Below, in pieces: positions 8,832-19,012 of a stretch of DNA of 64,000 bases. The stretch spans positions 744,001-808,000 of the forward strand of contig NZ_OY776223.1 in NCBI RefSeq assembly GCF_963675395.1, read 5' to 3'. Source of the DNA: an uncultured Vibrio sp. (lineage in GTDB: Bacteria; Pseudomonadota; Gammaproteobacteria; Enterobacterales; Vibrionaceae). Every line of letters begins with the position of its first letter. The first letter of the stretch is position 1. Both the position numbers and the translations under genes were made by a program. Under the pieces are notes generated by a model. The model was not told the DNA's origin and did not search any database. It saw only the letters and a list, made by a program, of their open reading frames with translations.

Positions 8832-9524
8832 ATGAATAAAAAGCTGGTGTTTGGGGTAATATTGATCTTAACGATAATTTTGTTAGCCGTTAACTTTAGC
8901 CAGTACCTCACTTTAGAAAACGCTAAAGCGCAGCAAGAAGCACTGAACGCTTATATTGATCAGAGGTTTGTCTTAGCCGTTACAATTTATTTTGTCGCTT
9001 ATGTGGCCATTACGGCGTTTTCTATTCCCGGTGCAGCGGTCGTCACTTTATTAGCTGCAGCCCTATTCGGTTTCTGGACGAGCCTACTTCTCGTCTCATT
9101 TGCCAGTACGATCGGGGCGACGTTAGCTTTTCTGAGTAGCCGTTACTTATTGCGAGATTGGGTACAAACAAAATTTGGAGTAAAGCTCAACGCGATTAAC
9201 GAAGGCGTCAAAAAAGATGGGTCATCTTACTTACTCTCATTGCGATTGATCCCTGTATTCCCTTTCTTTCTTATCAACTTACTGATGGGGTTAACCCCTA
9301 TGTCTGTTGGTCGATTCTATATCACTAGTCAAATCGGAATGCTTCCAGGCACCGCGGTTTATCTCAATGCCGGCACTCAGTTAGCAACGATTGAAAGCCT
9401 CTCAGATATTGTCTCTCCAAGTGTGTTGGCTTCATTTGCGTTGCTCGGTCTTTTTCCTATCATTGCCAAATGGATGATGAATAAATTCAGGCCAAATCAT
9501 GCACAGCCAAACGGAAACCCTTGA
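8832..9524 (+). CDS. TVP38/TMEM64 (VTT-domain) membrane protein
   Basis: This is a 230-residue integral membrane protein of the DedA/VTT superfamily. There is an N-terminal membrane segment (about residues 5-25), then hydrophobic segments near 50-75, 80-105, 135-165 and 190-215. The VTT core contains FSIPGAAVVTLLAAALFGFW and LRLIPVFPFFLINLLMGLTPM, both typical of TVP38 proteins. Members have been linked to membrane lipid scrambling or small-molecule transport, and the substrate here is unknown. GGAG lies 7 nt before the ATG. The stop codon overlaps the start of the DUF2007 gene (TGATG), so the two are cotranslated. Confidence 0.88.
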   Translation: MNKKLVFGVILILTIILLAVNFSQYLTLENAKAQQEALNAYIDQRFVLAVTIYFVAYVAITAFSIPGAAVVTLLAAALFGFWTSLLLVSFASTIGATLAFLSSRYLLRDWVQTKFGVKLNAINEGVKKDGSSYLLSLRLIPVFPFFLINLLMGLTPMSVGRFYITSQIGMLPGTAVYLNAGTQLATIESLSDIVSPSVLASFALLGLFPIIAKWMMNKFRPNHAQPNGNP

Positions 9525-9844
9525 TGAAGATATTTATTGCGAAAAACCCGGCAGAAGCGCATATCGTTTGCGAGTTGCTTAAAACGGAACAAATACATTG
9601 CGAGGTTCGTGGTGAAGGTATCTTTGGTTTAAAAGGAGAATTGCCATTCACGGATGACACAGATCCTTATGTGTGGCTATTCGCGCCAGAACAACATATG
9701 AAAGCAGTGGCTATTGTTGATGCTTACCAAAAACAGGCACAACCAAACACCTATCAAGATTGGAAATGCTCTAAATGTTCAGAAATCAATGAAGGGCAAT
9801 TTGGCGCTTGCTGGCGCTGTGGTCACCACATTGAGCAAGCGTAA
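9524..9844 (+). CDS. DUF2007 protein with C-terminal zinc ribbon
   Basis: This small cytoplasmic protein of 106 residues has two parts. Residues 1-70 are a DUF2007 domain (MKIFIAKNPAEAHIVCELLKTEQI), an ACT-like fold sometimes called a putative signal-transducing protein. Residues 80-100 are a zinc ribbon with C82, C85, C96 and C99 (CSKC and CWRC), resembling a RanBP2-type finger. It overlaps the stop of the VTT gene by one base (TGATG), so a functional link with that membrane protein is likely but undefined. A TTG one codon earlier is less likely as start. Confidence 0.8.
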   Translation: MKIFIAKNPAEAHIVCELLKTEQIHCEVRGEGIFGLKGELPFTDDTDPYVWLFAPEQHMKAVAIVDAYQKQAQPNTYQDWKCSKCSEINEGQFGACWRCGHHIEQA

Positions 9845-9866
9845 TGTTGCCAGGAACCGGGAAAAG

Positions 9867-10670
9867 TTACGCAACTAACGTTTGCTGCTTGATGAACTCA
9901 ATCGAGTACTGATTAAAATCGTCCGGGCGTTCCACATTACAAACGTGGCCGCAGTTAGGAATTTCACGAAGTACACTCAGTTTATGAGCCGCAACCATCT
10001 CTTTCACTGGTTGGATGAACATGTAATCTCTGTCGCCCATCAAATAGAGAGTTGGAATGGCTAACTCTCTGTCTTTAAAATACTTCATTAACGGGTTCAC
10101 ATCCGCCGCCAAAATAAACCAACGCTTAAACTCTTTTTGACAGAGCTTTTTAGCTTCCCTGATAAACAGGTGACGAGACTCACGTTGATTACGTTGCGGC
10201 ATGACGATATACGCGAACAACTTATACAGCCACATATAAGGCAAGATATGTTTGCCAAAGTTACCCAATTTGACGAGTATTTGTGAGCGTGTATTGAGAC
10301 GAGTAACCGCGCCACCTAACACCATTGAATCCACTCGCTCAGATGCCAACTCCGCAAGATTTCGCACAATGATGGTTCCTAACGACATCCCGACAAAATG
10401 CGCAGACTGAATTTTTAAGTGATCCAGGACTTTTAAGATATCTTGAGTCACTTCCGTGAAGGTATAGCGACTGGTCATCAGTTCTTTCAATAACTGATTT
10501 GACTTCCCATGTCCTCGAAGATCAATCAATAACAAATTAAAATGCTGTTTATAGGCTTTAATTTGCTTAAACCAAATCGAAGAACTGCCACCAGCACCGT
10601 GCACGAAAACAACCCACTCATTACTGGTGGGGTGCAAATAGGTTTTATGGAAAAGTAGTGGCTGAGTCAT
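9867..10670 (-). CDS. Alpha/beta hydrolase
   Basis: This is an alpha/beta-hydrolase-fold enzyme of 267 residues. The oxyanion-hole motif is FVHGAGGSS (about 22-30). The nucleophile elbow is GMSLG with S96. The acid is probably D213 or D215 in MGDRDYMF, and the histidine is H242 in NCGHVCNVERPDDFN. That final motif is typical of esterase and lyase-like hydrolases of the MhpC/PldB type. The substrate cannot be read from sequence. It has no signal peptide and stands alone, with the bidirectional terminator at 10743 on its promoter side and the convergent DUF2007 gene on the other. Confidence 0.85.
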   Translation of the reverse strand: MTQPLLFHKTYLHPTSNEWVVFVHGAGGSSSIWFKQIKAYKQHFNLLLIDLRGHGKSNQLLKELMTSRYTFTEVTQDILKVLDHLKIQSAHFVGMSLGTIIVRNLAELASERVDSMVLGGAVTRLNTRSQILVKLGNFGKHILPYMWLYKLFAYIVMPQRNQRESRHLFIREAKKLCQKEFKRWFILAADVNPLMKYFKDRELAIPTLYLMGDRDYMFIQPVKEMVAAHKLSVLREIPNCGHVCNVERPDDFNQYSIEFIKQQTLVA

Positions 10671-10742
10671 ATACCTGTAATAATAGTATTGTTATTAAAT
10701 TAGAGGGTGCAATCCTATCACACTAGGGTTACACGCGATAAT

Positions 10743-10766
10743 AAAGGCACCGCTTTAGGTGCCTTT
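10743..10766. terminator. Bidirectional terminator (glgA end)
   Basis: Stem AAAGGCACC/GGTGCCTTT with a 6-nt loop. On the minus strand it lies 31 bp after the glgA stop and closes that operon. Confidence 0.85.
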
Positions 10767-10796
10767 TGTTACAACTTTAGATTAGCTCAAATAACA

Positions 10797-12269
10797 TCAA
10801 TGCGGAATAGAAAGCGTTAATGCTGAGTGGTAAAGCTGTAAATATTCTTCCGCAGCTTTGCGCCAGCAAAAATCCTGTTGCATCGCGTGCAGTTGAACCC
10901 GTTTCACTTCCGCATTGTCTTGTGCATAAAGTAACAACGCCCTGAGCATGGTTAACAACAAAGCTTGCGGTGTTGGGTCATAAAATACGAAGCCGGTCGC
11001 ATCAGATGGATCAGCATCATAATCATTGACACTGTCTTTTAGTCCTCCAACGCCTCGCACAATAGGTAAAGTACCATAAGCCATGCTGTAAATCTGATTG
11101 AGTCCACACGGCTCAAATTCAGACGGCATCAAAAAGAAATCAGACCCTGCTTCAACCAAATGAGCAAGCTCATTGTCATACGCTTCAACAAAGACAAATT
11201 TATCTGGGAACTGTTCAGCCACTTCTGATAAATGTGTAGCAAGAACAGGATCACCAGTTCCGACGATTACCAGTTGAACATCGTGCTTTAGAAAATCCGT
11301 CAACGCTGGCAGCAAATAATGCAGTCCTTTCTGCATAGTCAGACGACAAACCATGCCAAACATAGCACAGTTCTTCTCGGCCAAGTTCAGGCGTTGTTGC
11401 AGTGCTTTTTTACAAGCACTTTTGCCTTCAACCATACTTTGTTCACTGGCTTCAAAGTTCAGTGGCAAATAAGCGTCTGTTCTAGGGTTCCAGGCACTGT
11501 AATCACAACCATTGAGAATACCGACTAAGTCATTCGCTCGTTGTTGGAACTCCCAAGCCATTCCATGACTACCAAGCTCTGTCTGTAACTCTTCGGCATA
11601 GGTAGGGCTAACTGCGTTGATTTTATCCGCGTTTAACACACCCGCTTTAAGCATCGCGATGTGTGTTGAACTAACCCCTGCATCGGGTACATTTCGACTG
11701 TGAAACTCGCGCAGGCATTGCACCTCATCATAGCTAAATACCCCTTTAAACACCGCATTATGAATCGAGATCACGCTGCGGATATTTGCATAAAATGGAT
11801 CTGAACCATATCGATGCTTCAACAAAAACGGCACTAGGCCAGTGTGCCAGTCATTGGCATGTACGATGTCAGGTCTGAAGTCCAGCTTAGGTAGCATGTC
11901 TAAGCAAGCAGCACTGAAAAACGCGAAGCGCTCACCATTATCTGAGTAGGCTTCGTTATTCTCAGCGTACATTGATGGGCGATTAAAGTAAGGCGGACAG
12001 TCAATCAGGTAAACTGGCGTATCACCAAGATACAGCCTCAGTACTCGATATTCAGTGTGCGGCCACGAGGTTAGCTGTGTCTCTAACAGCACCTCAGCCT
12101 CAGCCAGCCTTTCAACACCATTGTATGCAGGAATGGTAATACGTACATCTTGCTGAAGACTGTGGAGTGCTTCCGGCAGTGCCTTGGCTACATCAGCCAA
12201 GCCACCACTTTTAATCAATCCTTCGACTTCAGACGCTACAAACAGAATAGATAAGTTGTTAGTAGCCAA
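10797..12269 (-). CDS. glgA: GlgA, glycogen synthase
   Basis: This ADP-glucose-dependent glycogen synthase (GT5) adds glucose to growing alpha-1,4-glucan chains. The start is a TTG at 12269, giving ATNNLSILFVASEVEGLIKSGGL. AGGAG lies 6 nt before it, and the product of 490 residues matches the family. The ADP-glucose-binding motif KSGGL begins at K20. C-terminal motifs include MVCRLTMQKG and EPCGLNQIYSMAYGTLPIVR. The coding region overlaps the end of glgC by 11 bp, so glgC-glgA is one operon. Upstream in-frame ATG codons lie inside glgC and lack ribosome-binding sites. Confidence 0.95.
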   Translation of the reverse strand: MATNNLSILFVASEVEGLIKSGGLADVAKALPEALHSLQQDVRITIPAYNGVERLAEAEVLLETQLTSWPHTEYRVLRLYLGDTPVYLIDCPPYFNRPSMYAENNEAYSDNGERFAFFSAACLDMLPKLDFRPDIVHANDWHTGLVPFLLKHRYGSDPFYANIRSVISIHNAVFKGVFSYDEVQCLREFHSRNVPDAGVSSTHIAMLKAGVLNADKINAVSPTYAEELQTELGSHGMAWEFQQRANDLVGILNGCDYSAWNPRTDAYLPLNFEASEQSMVEGKSACKKALQQRLNLAEKNCAMFGMVCRLTMQKGLHYLLPALTDFLKHDVQLVIVGTGDPVLATHLSEVAEQFPDKFVFVEAYDNELAHLVEAGSDFFLMPSEFEPCGLNQIYSMAYGTLPIVRGVGGLKDSVNDYDADPSDATGFVFYDPTPQALLLTMLRALLLYAQDNAEVKRVQLHAMQQDFCWRKAAEEYLQLYHSALTLSIPH

Positions 12270-13476
12270 CTCGTGCTCCTTTAGGAATAACCACAATACC
12301 GTCATCCGACACATGGAAGAGCTTCTTATCTTCTTGAAGGTTCACCCCAATTTGTGTGCCAGGTGCAATATCAGCGTTTTTGTCCACTATTACTCGACGC
12401 AAAACACAGCCTCCACCGATTTTAACGTCACCAAGGAGTATACATTCGCTGATATCGCATGCAGATGCAATATTACTTCTGAAACCAAGTACCGATTTTT
12501 CGATCCGAGAGCCTCGAATATAGCTACCATTACACACCAGACTATCGATAATTTGCACACGACCATTGTCTGAATCGGTGAACGTTGCGGGTGGTAAAGG
12601 CGGGTAGTAAGTATGCAGCGGCCATTTACGGTTATATAGAGAGAATGGCGCATCTTTTTCTAGCAAGTCCATATGTGCTTGCCAGTAAGCATCAATAGTA
12701 CCGACATCTCGCCAGTATACTTGCTCTTTCTCACCATTGATTTTATTGGTGCTGAAGTCATATACGAACACATCCCCACGAGGGAACATTTTAGGAATAA
12801 TGTCTTTACCAAAATCGTGGGTAGAATCTTCATTGCTGGCATCTTCGATCAATTCAGAAAACAGTTCTTTCGCTTCAAAGACATAGTTCCCCATAGAGAC
12901 CAGCGCATAGTCAGGATCTCCAGGAATCGACTTTGGACATTCCGGCTTTTCTTCGAAACCAATCATACGACCTTCACTGTCGACTTCGATTACACCGAAC
13001 TGAGAAGCTTCTTTTAGAGGCATCCGTAGAGCAGATACCGTTAGCGAAGCTTGTTTTTTTACATGGAAGTCAAGCATTTGCTTAATATCCATTTTGTAGA
13101 TATGGTCAGAGCCAAAAATACAAACTTGGTCTGGTTCTTCCATTTCCATAAAACGAAGGTTCTGATAGATAGCATCCGCCGTGCCCTCATACCAGCGCTT
13201 ACCGGTACGCATCTGAGCAGGGATCGGGTCAATAAAACGATCAGTAATCCCGTTGATGTTCCATCCTTTTTTTAAATGATAAAACAGAGATTGTGATTTA
13301 AATTGGGTCAGTACGTAAATACGCATTAAATCCGCATTTACAAAGTTGTTGAGTGCGAAGTCAATCAGTCGATAACTTCCACCAAATGGTACAGCAGGTT
13401 TACTGCGAGATTCAGTTAAAGGCCTCAAACGAGAGCCTTCACCGCCAGCAAGAATCATTCCCAAAACACCAGCCAT
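12259..13476 (-). CDS. glgC: GlgC, glucose-1-phosphate adenylyltransferase
   Basis: This enzyme makes ADP-glucose from glucose-1-phosphate and ATP, the committed step of glycogen synthesis. It starts at MAGVLGMILAGGEGSRLRPLT, with GGAG 7 nt upstream. The nucleotide-binding motif GGEGSRLRP is at residues 11-19, and the substrate-binding FEEKP is near 195. The C-terminal left-handed beta-helix (about 300-400) has hexapeptide-like repeats. The length of 405 is standard. The open frame extends another 60 codons upstream but without homology. It is first in the glgC-glgA operon; the branching enzyme and phosphorylase are not nearby. Confidence 0.95.
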   Translation of the reverse strand: MAGVLGMILAGGEGSRLRPLTESRSKPAVPFGGSYRLIDFALNNFVNADLMRIYVLTQFKSQSLFYHLKKGWNINGITDRFIDPIPAQMRTGKRWYEGTADAIYQNLRFMEMEEPDQVCIFGSDHIYKMDIKQMLDFHVKKQASLTVSALRMPLKEASQFGVIEVDSEGRMIGFEEKPECPKSIPGDPDYALVSMGNYVFEAKELFSELIEDASNEDSTHDFGKDIIPKMFPRGDVFVYDFSTNKINGEKEQVYWRDVGTIDAYWQAHMDLLEKDAPFSLYNRKWPLHTYYPPLPPATFTDSDNGRVQIIDSLVCNGSYIRGSRIEKSVLGFRSNIASACDISECILLGDVKIGGGCVLRRVIVDKNADIAPGTQIGVNLQEDKKLFHVSDDGIVVIPKGARVGY

Positions 13477-14310
13477 TGTTGTTCTCCATATCGTTATAGC
13501 TTGGAATGGATGCTCACTTAATTGAATGTATTGTGGGGAATCAAGTGAACACATTGTGCTCCACATCCAGCGCTTCTCTGAGCACATATCATGCGGATTA
13601 AAAACTGCGGCATTGCTCTGCCAACTTACAGGGTGTGTTAACTTTTCGTGGATCACGTTCTAGTTTAGTCTGAGTCCAAATTCGTTTTAAACGCGAAAAG
13701 AGAGTTTAAGGAGGCTCTATCCATTTTCGTTCAACAAAAAGTCATCACTTTTTCAGTATAGGTACCTAGCCCACTTCCATTGAGCTATCGATATTTGGCA
13801 ACTCTAAATCGTGATTTGCTTCTCAATAAAAATGACAAATCAACAATGTTATTTATATTAATGCCTAATACCTCGATACCAATGATCATCACGAAATAAC
13901 ACAGCCTAAAAATTCTTATCTGTAGACATGAATTTCAATGCGCTTGGTTGCATTGACTTTGTAATAAACTATCCAATTTGAACATTAATTACAATTTAAA
14001 ATACGTCATTCTGTGTATTAGACAGATACAACTTGCTCGATACGATATTCAGATCACATTAGAAAATGTAATAGGCTACACTCTGAAAACAATTTACGAA
14101 CGAAATTAATACATAGATAGTCACGTACTCTATAAACAGAACGCTTGTAACTATTAGGGGATACCGAGCTTCACACTACGACATGCATGTGACTGTAAAA
14201 TGAATAAGCCAGACTTGAGATAAGGTTTGTAAACAAAAAGATGATAGGTCAAAATTAAATAGAATGATATGTCGGTGAAACCAAAGATAAGCGACGACGA
14301 AAATAAAGTG
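13477..14310. other. Long AT-rich glgC-topA intergenic region
   Basis: About 835 bp lack any credible gene on either strand. The part next to glgC must contain its promoter. At 13681-13697 there is an imperfect palindrome, TTCGTTTTAAACGCGAA, that could be an operator. ACATGCATGT, a perfect decamer palindrome, lies near 14182. The rest (13750-14300) is AT-rich with scattered stops. No tRNA, riboswitch or terminator-bounded RNA is evident. Confidence 0.6.
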
Positions 14311-14346
14311 AAAAAATAAGGCAGCGAAATCGCTGCCTTATTTTTT
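14311..14346. terminator. Terminator of topA
   Basis: A perfect 16-bp stem (14311-14326 with 14331-14346, core AAGGCAGCG/CGCTGCCTT) has a GAAA/TTTC-type 4-nt loop and A/T runs on both sides, so it works in both directions. It lies 11 bp after the topA stop. Confidence 0.95.
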
Positions 14347-14357
14347 ACCGAATGTGT

Positions 14358-16985
14358 TTAAGCTTTAGGTTTTTTACGCTTATCGGTGACTTCCCATTTG
14401 CCATCGACATAAAGCGCAGTCCAACCACTTGGCTTGCCATTCTCTTCAGAGCGAACATAGTTCCCTTTCGATTTACGGCTAAAACGAACGACTGCCGGAC
14501 GACCATCAGGATCTTCCTGTGGTGCGGTAGCGAGATATTTGAATTTCTCTGGTAAACGTTCTTCGTAACGAGCAAGCTCAGACACTAGAGGCGCACGCGT
14601 TTCACGTGATTTAGGGAAGTTGCTGGCAGCCATAAACAGGCCTGACGCCCCATCACGCAGTACAAAGTAAGCATCTGAGTTTTCACATGGTAACTCTGGA
14701 AAATGTACCGGATCTTCTTTCGGCGGCGCGACTTCGCCATTCTTCAGAATCTTGCGGGTGTTTTTACATGTTTCGCTGGTGCAATCCATGTATTTACCAA
14801 AGCGACCATTCTTAAGTACCATGTCCGAACCACACTTGTCACACTCGACAACAGGTCCGTCATAGCCCTTAACTTTAAACTCGCCGTACTCAACGATGTA
14901 ACCTTCACAATTTGGGTTGTTACCACAAACGTGCATCTTACGTTTATCGTCGATTAGGTACGCGTCCATTGCTGTTTCACAGATTGGACAACGTTTTTTG
15001 GCACGTAGAGCTGCGGTTTCTACATCTTCTTCTAAGACGTTGATGATACCTTCTTCATCACCTAGGTTGATGGTGGTTTTACAACGCTCTTTAGGTGGCA
15101 GTGCATAACCAGAACAACCCAAGAATACGCCAGTCGATGCCGTGCGAATACCCATAGGGCGGCCACATGTCGGACATTCGATATCGGTCATCACGATGTG
15201 GTTAGGCTTCATACCACCTTCAGACTCATCAAGATCCGCTTTTTCAAGGTCGCCAGTAAAGTCGGCAAAGAAGTTATCAAGTACCGATTTCCAGTTGACT
15301 TCACCTTCTGCGATTTGGTCCAGCTTTTGTTCCATCCGCGCGGTAAAGTCGTAGTTCATCAAGTCATTAAAACTGTCATCTAGACGGTCTGTAACGATCT
15401 CACCCATTTTCTCTGCATAGAATCGACGTTGGTCGACTTTCACGTAACCACGGTCCTGAATCGTAGAGATGATGGACGCGTAAGTCGAAGGACGACCAAT
15501 ACCACGTTTTTCAAGTTCTTTAACTAGTGCGGCTTCAGTGTAGCGCGCTGGCGGCTTGGTAAAGTGCTGTTTCGGATCCAGTGACTCTAGGTTTAGCTTA
15601 TCGCCAAGTTGCACCGCAGGAAGGATTGTGTCCTCGTTTTTGCCCATTGGACGCTGTACACGAGTCCAGCCGTCAAACTTAAGGATACGACCTTTCGCTT
15701 TTAGCGTGTATTCATCGGCTTTTACGCTAATGGTTGTGGAATCATATTCTGCTGGCGTCATTTGACACGCAACAAACTGGTTCCAAATTAATGCGTAAAG
15801 CTTGTGAGCGTCAGCGTCTACACCTTGCAGGTCTTCCGCTTTGACATCAACACTCGAAGGTCGAATCGCTTCGTGCGCTTCTTGAGCCCCTTCTTTGCTG
15901 CCGTATTTTAACGGTGAAGCTGGAAGGTACTTATCACCAAACTCGGAGCCAATGAAGTCACGAACCGAATCGACAGCTTCTGCACTCAAGTTGGTTGAGT
16001 CAGTACGCATATAGGTGATGTAACCCGCTTCATATAAGCGTTGAGCCAACATCATGGTCTTCTTCACGCCATAGCCTAAGCGGGTACTTGCCGCTTGCTG
16101 CAGAGTCGAAGTGATGTATGGCGCGGACGGCTTACTTTTCGTCGGGCGGTCTTCACGCTTGCACACTTCGTAGCTTGCGTTTTCCAGCACAGACATAGCA
16201 GTTTTGGTTTCTGTCTCATTGACAGGCTTAAAAGCAACGCCATCTTTCTGAGCGACAAGCAGTTTGAAGTCCGCTTTGTCTTTGGTCTTGGTGTTTGCGT
16301 GGATGTCCCAGAACTCTTCCGGTACAAACGCGTTGATTTCGCGCTCACGCTCTACCAGCAACTTAACCGCAACCGACTGAACACGACCAGCCGACAAGCC
16401 GCGTGCGACTTTCTTCCATAACAACGGAGATACCATGAAGCCAACCACGCGGTCCATGAATCGACGCGCTTGCTGTGCGTTTACGCCATCCATATTTAGC
16501 TCACCAGGCGTCTGGAAAGCCTGCTGGATAGCATTTTTGGTAATTTCGTTAAAAACGACTCGTTTGTATCGCTCTTCATCGCCACCGATGATCTCACGAA
16601 GGTGCCATGCGATTGCTTCCCCCTCGCGGTCCAAATCGGTTGCGAGGTAGACGTAATCAGCATCTTTGGCTAATTTCTGCAATTCGCTGACGACTTTTTC
16701 TTTGCCAGGAAGAATCTGATAATTAGCTTCCCAGTCGTGATATGGGTTAATACCCATTTTCTTAATCAGCGCCTTGCGATCTTTCTCTTTTTTGACTCGT
16801 GCTTTCTCTTCCGCACTCATCCCTTTAGTTGAAATGGCAGCTGCTTTCTCACCAGTGCTTTGGCCGGCCGTAGGCAGATCACGCACATGACCAACACTAG
16901 ACTTAACAACAAAGTCTTTACCAAGGTACTTATTTATTGTCTTTGCCTTGGCTGGTGACTCCACTATAACGAGAGATTTACCCAT
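14358..16985 (-). CDS. topA: TopA, DNA topoisomerase I
   Basis: This type IA topoisomerase relaxes negative supercoils. The Toprim domain (about residues 1-150) includes [14 protein letters not shown] and the acidic triad DLDREGE. The catalytic tyrosine lies in YITYMRTDS near residue 320. The C-terminal third has three Cys4 zinc modules (about residues 610-740: [24 protein letters not shown]) and a final zinc-ribbon-like DNA-binding region ending in a Lys/Arg-rich tail. The length of 875 is close to E. coli (865). The leader has a conspicuous hairpin (17012-17047). yciN lies divergently, the same pairing as in E. coli. Confidence 0.97.
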   Translation of the reverse strand: MGKSLVIVESPAKAKTINKYLGKDFVVKSSVGHVRDLPTAGQSTGEKAAAISTKGMSAEEKARVKKEKDRKALIKKMGINPYHDWEANYQILPGKEKVVSELQKLAKDADYVYLATDLDREGEAIAWHLREIIGGDEERYKRVVFNEITKNAIQQAFQTPGELNMDGVNAQQARRFMDRVVGFMVSPLLWKKVARGLSAGRVQSVAVKLLVEREREINAFVPEEFWDIHANTKTKDKADFKLLVAQKDGVAFKPVNETETKTAMSVLENASYEVCKREDRPTKSKPSAPYITSTLQQAASTRLGYGVKKTMMLAQRLYEAGYITYMRTDSTNLSAEAVDSVRDFIGSEFGDKYLPASPLKYGSKEGAQEAHEAIRPSSVDVKAEDLQGVDADAHKLYALIWNQFVACQMTPAEYDSTTISVKADEYTLKAKGRILKFDGWTRVQRPMGKNEDTILPAVQLGDKLNLESLDPKQHFTKPPARYTEAALVKELEKRGIGRPSTYASIISTIQDRGYVKVDQRRFYAEKMGEIVTDRLDDSFNDLMNYDFTARMEQKLDQIAEGEVNWKSVLDNFFADFTGDLEKADLDESEGGMKPNHIVMTDIECPTCGRPMGIRTASTGVFLGCSGYALPPKERCKTTINLGDEEGIINVLEEDVETAALRAKKRCPICETAMDAYLIDDKRKMHVCGNNPNCEGYIVEYGEFKVKGYDGPVVECDKCGSDMVLKNGRFGKYMDCTSETCKNTRKILKNGEVAPPKEDPVHFPELPCENSDAYFVLRDGASGLFMAASNFPKSRETRAPLVSELARYEERLPEKFKYLATAPQEDPDGRPAVVRFSRKSKGNYVRSEENGKPSGWTALYVDGKWEVTDKRKKPKA

Positions 16986-17391
16986 AACTGACTCTAACGT
17001 CCTTCATAATAATGCGGGTAAACCCCTGACTTGGAAGTCACCCGCATAATGTTCTATTTCATTGCTTCTTTTTTTACTATTGTGCGAGATGAAAAGAAGA
17101 TCAACTGCTTTTTTGCAATTCGGATCTGATCGGTTGACAATTCATCGTCTTTATACTTTAAACAGACAGGGCTCCAAAAGGTCTGGTCGGCCTATCTAAT
17201 CAGGCAAACTTTGCTACTGCTAATCGAATTGAGGAAATTTTGTTACCCATCACAAAATCATCTTCCTTTAGTAAATACAACCCCAGGCAACGACGATGAT
17301 AGCCAAACACTAATCGAGTAACCTTTAATTGCGTTCAATTGGGTATAATCCCCTGTTCATTATAGGTATACTTCTAGAATCTGAGGTTGTT
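16986..17391. other. topA-yciN divergent intergenic region
   Basis: This 406-bp region holds promoters for both genes. Next to topA is a nested hairpin (17012-17047). Next to yciN is a TATAAT (17344-17349) about 40 bp before the start codon, a likely -10 element with no good -35. The middle shows no gene or repeat. Confidence 0.5.
17012..17047 (-). promoter_or_regulatory. Hairpin in the topA leader
   Basis: Outer arms ATGCGGGT (17012-17019) and ACCCGCAT (17040-17047) pair perfectly. Inside, GACTT/AAGTC (17028-17032, 17035-17039) forms a second small hairpin. It lies 27 bp upstream of the topA start and would be in its mRNA. No T-run follows, so it is not a classic terminator. Confidence 0.5.
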
Positions 17392-17658
17392 ATGAATGAC
17401 GGGAACGTTATGTCTGATAGAAAGTTTATTGAAGAATTTGACCTTCTTTTGATCGCTAACCAAATCATCCAAGAGCACGATGATTATATTGAGGGTATGC
17501 GCACAACAAGCGTGGAAGAAAAAGACGACGTTCTAGTATTTAAAGGTGAATATTTTCTTGATGAGAAAGGATTACCAACGGCGAACACGACGGCTGTTTT
17601 CAATATGTTTAAGTATCTGGCTCATCATCTTTCAAAAGAGTTTACCCTCACTAAATAG
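17392..17658 (+). CDS. yciN: YciN family protein (DUF2498)
   Basis: This is an 88-residue cytoplasmic protein of unknown function. VLVFKGEYFLDEKGLPTANTTAVFNMFKYLAHHLS closely matches E. coli YciN, which is also encoded beside topA. I chose the ATG at 17392 (MNDGNVMSDRK), preceded by GAGG. A second ATG six codons later is also possible. The open frame extends further upstream through the probable -10 element and is not coding there. The gene ends at a bidirectional terminator shared with aroA. Confidence 0.85.
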   Translation: MNDGNVMSDRKFIEEFDLLLIANQIIQEHDDYIEGMRTTSVEEKDDVLVFKGEYFLDEKGLPTANTTAVFNMFKYLAHHLSKEFTLTK

Positions 17659-17678
17659 TCAAAACAATTAGTGACCTA

Positions 17679-17709
17679 AAAAACCAGAGCGAAATTGGCT
17701 CTGGTTTTT
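17679..17709. terminator. Bidirectional terminator between yciN and aroA
   Basis: AAAACCAGAGC/GCTCTGGTTTT stem with a 7-nt loop and T-runs on both strands. Confidence 0.93.
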
Positions 17710-17731
17710 ATCGGCATTGAGGCCTAAAGAC

Positions 17732-19012
17732 CTAACAACTCAGTGACTTAAGCTTGTCAAAGTAGTCAGGGAACGTCTTCGATGTACACTTCGGATCGTT
17801 AATCGTTACCGGAGTATCACTCAACGCAACCAATGAAAAACACATCGCCATGCGGTGATCATCATAAGTGTCAATCGCGGCATGTTTGAGTTGAGGAACA
17901 GGCTTAACGATGATGTAATCCTCACCCTCTTCCACTTCTGCCCCCACTTTACGAAGTTCAGTCGCCATCGCAGCCAAACGATCAGTTTCTTTTACGCGCC
18001 AGTTATATACATTACGAATGGCCGTCGTACCTTCGGCAAATAGAGCCGTGGTTGCAATCGTCATCGCCGCGTCAGGGATATGGTTGTAATCCATATCAAT
18101 ACCTTTCAGTTTACCCGCACGAGCAATCACATAGTCATCACCCCATTCAATTTCAGCGCCCATTTTTTCAAGCGCATCTGCAAATTGAATGTCACCCTGA
18201 ATACTGTTTTTGCCAATACCGGTTACTTTCACTTCGCCACCTTTAATCGCAGCAGCAGCCAAAAAGTAAGAAGCTGAAGAGGCGTCACCTTCCACTAGAA
18301 AATCCCCAGGTGCAACGTAATGCTGGCCGGCAGGAATAACAAATTCCTGATAATCATTGTTGATTACATTAACGCCAAACTGCTTCATGATATGCAGCGT
18401 GATATCGATGTACGGCTTGGACACCAAGTCGCCTTCGATATTGATGCGCACTTCGCCTTCAGCGAGTGGCGCAGACATAAGAAAAGCGGTTAAAAATTGA
18501 CTCGAAATGGAACCATCAATCGATACCGTACCCGACTTCAAACCCGTTCCCACTATTTTCAATGGCGGGTAGTTTTCATTTTCGAGGTATTCGATATCTG
18601 CACCAGCATCTTGTAATGCAGTAACGAGGTGACCAATTGGGCGCTCTTTCATACGAGGCTCACCAGTCAAAACATACTCACCTTCACCAAGGCAAAGCGC
18701 AGCCGCTAGTGGGCGCATTGCCGTGCCTGCATTGCCTAAAAACAGCTCTACAGGCTCTGACACTGAGAATGGTTGGCCAAGCCCTTCCACAACACACTCG
18801 GTTTTGTCTTCAGACAACTGATATTGAACACCAAGCGTGGTAAGCGCGTTGAGCATATGACGAATGTCGTCACTATCAAGAAGGTTGGTCAGGCGAGTCG
18901 TGCCTTTTGCTAAAGCGGCGAGCAAAAGAGCTCGGTTAGAGACGCTTTTTGATCCTGGAAGGTTAACTTCCCCTTGGATTTTATTGATTGGTTGTAACGT
19001 TAGGCTTTCCAT
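17732..19012 (-). CDS. aroA: AroA, 3-phosphoshikimate 1-carboxyvinyltransferase (EPSP synthase)
   Basis: This enzyme of the shikimate pathway transfers enolpyruvate from PEP to shikimate-3-phosphate. Family motifs are [18 protein letters not shown] (about residues 18-35), [13 protein letters not shown] (about 92-104, the glyphosate-sensitive class I pattern) and [23 protein letters not shown]. The length of 426 is typical. It is a stand-alone gene with a structured 5' region: GCTCTCA (19034-19040) pairs with TGAGAGC (19054-19060). Confidence 0.96.
   Translation of the reverse strand: MESLTLQPINKIQGEVNLPGSKSVSNRALLLAALAKGTTRLTNLLDSDDIRHMLNALTTLGVQYQLSEDKTECVVEGLGQPFSVSEPVELFLGNAGTAMRPLAAALCLGEGEYVLTGEPRMKERPIGHLVTALQDAGADIEYLENENYPPLKIVGTGLKSGTVSIDGSISSQFLTAFLMSAPLAEGEVRINIEGDLVSKPYIDITLHIMKQFGVNVINNDYQEFVIPAGQHYVAPGDFLVEGDASSASYFLAAAAIKGGEVKVTGIGKNSIQGDIQFADALEKMGAEIEWGDDYVIARAGKLKGIDMDYNHIPDAAMTIATTALFAEGTTAIRNVYNWRVKETDRLAAMATELRKVGAEVEEGEDYIIVKPVPQLKHAAIDTYDDHRMAMCFSLVALSDTPVTINDPKCTSKTFPDYFDKLKSLSC

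Noticed and set aside
12184..12573. Plus-strand ORF of 129 codons across the glgC-glgA junction
   Set aside because: Both minus-strand genes are certain and the ORF is antisense with no ribosome-binding site.
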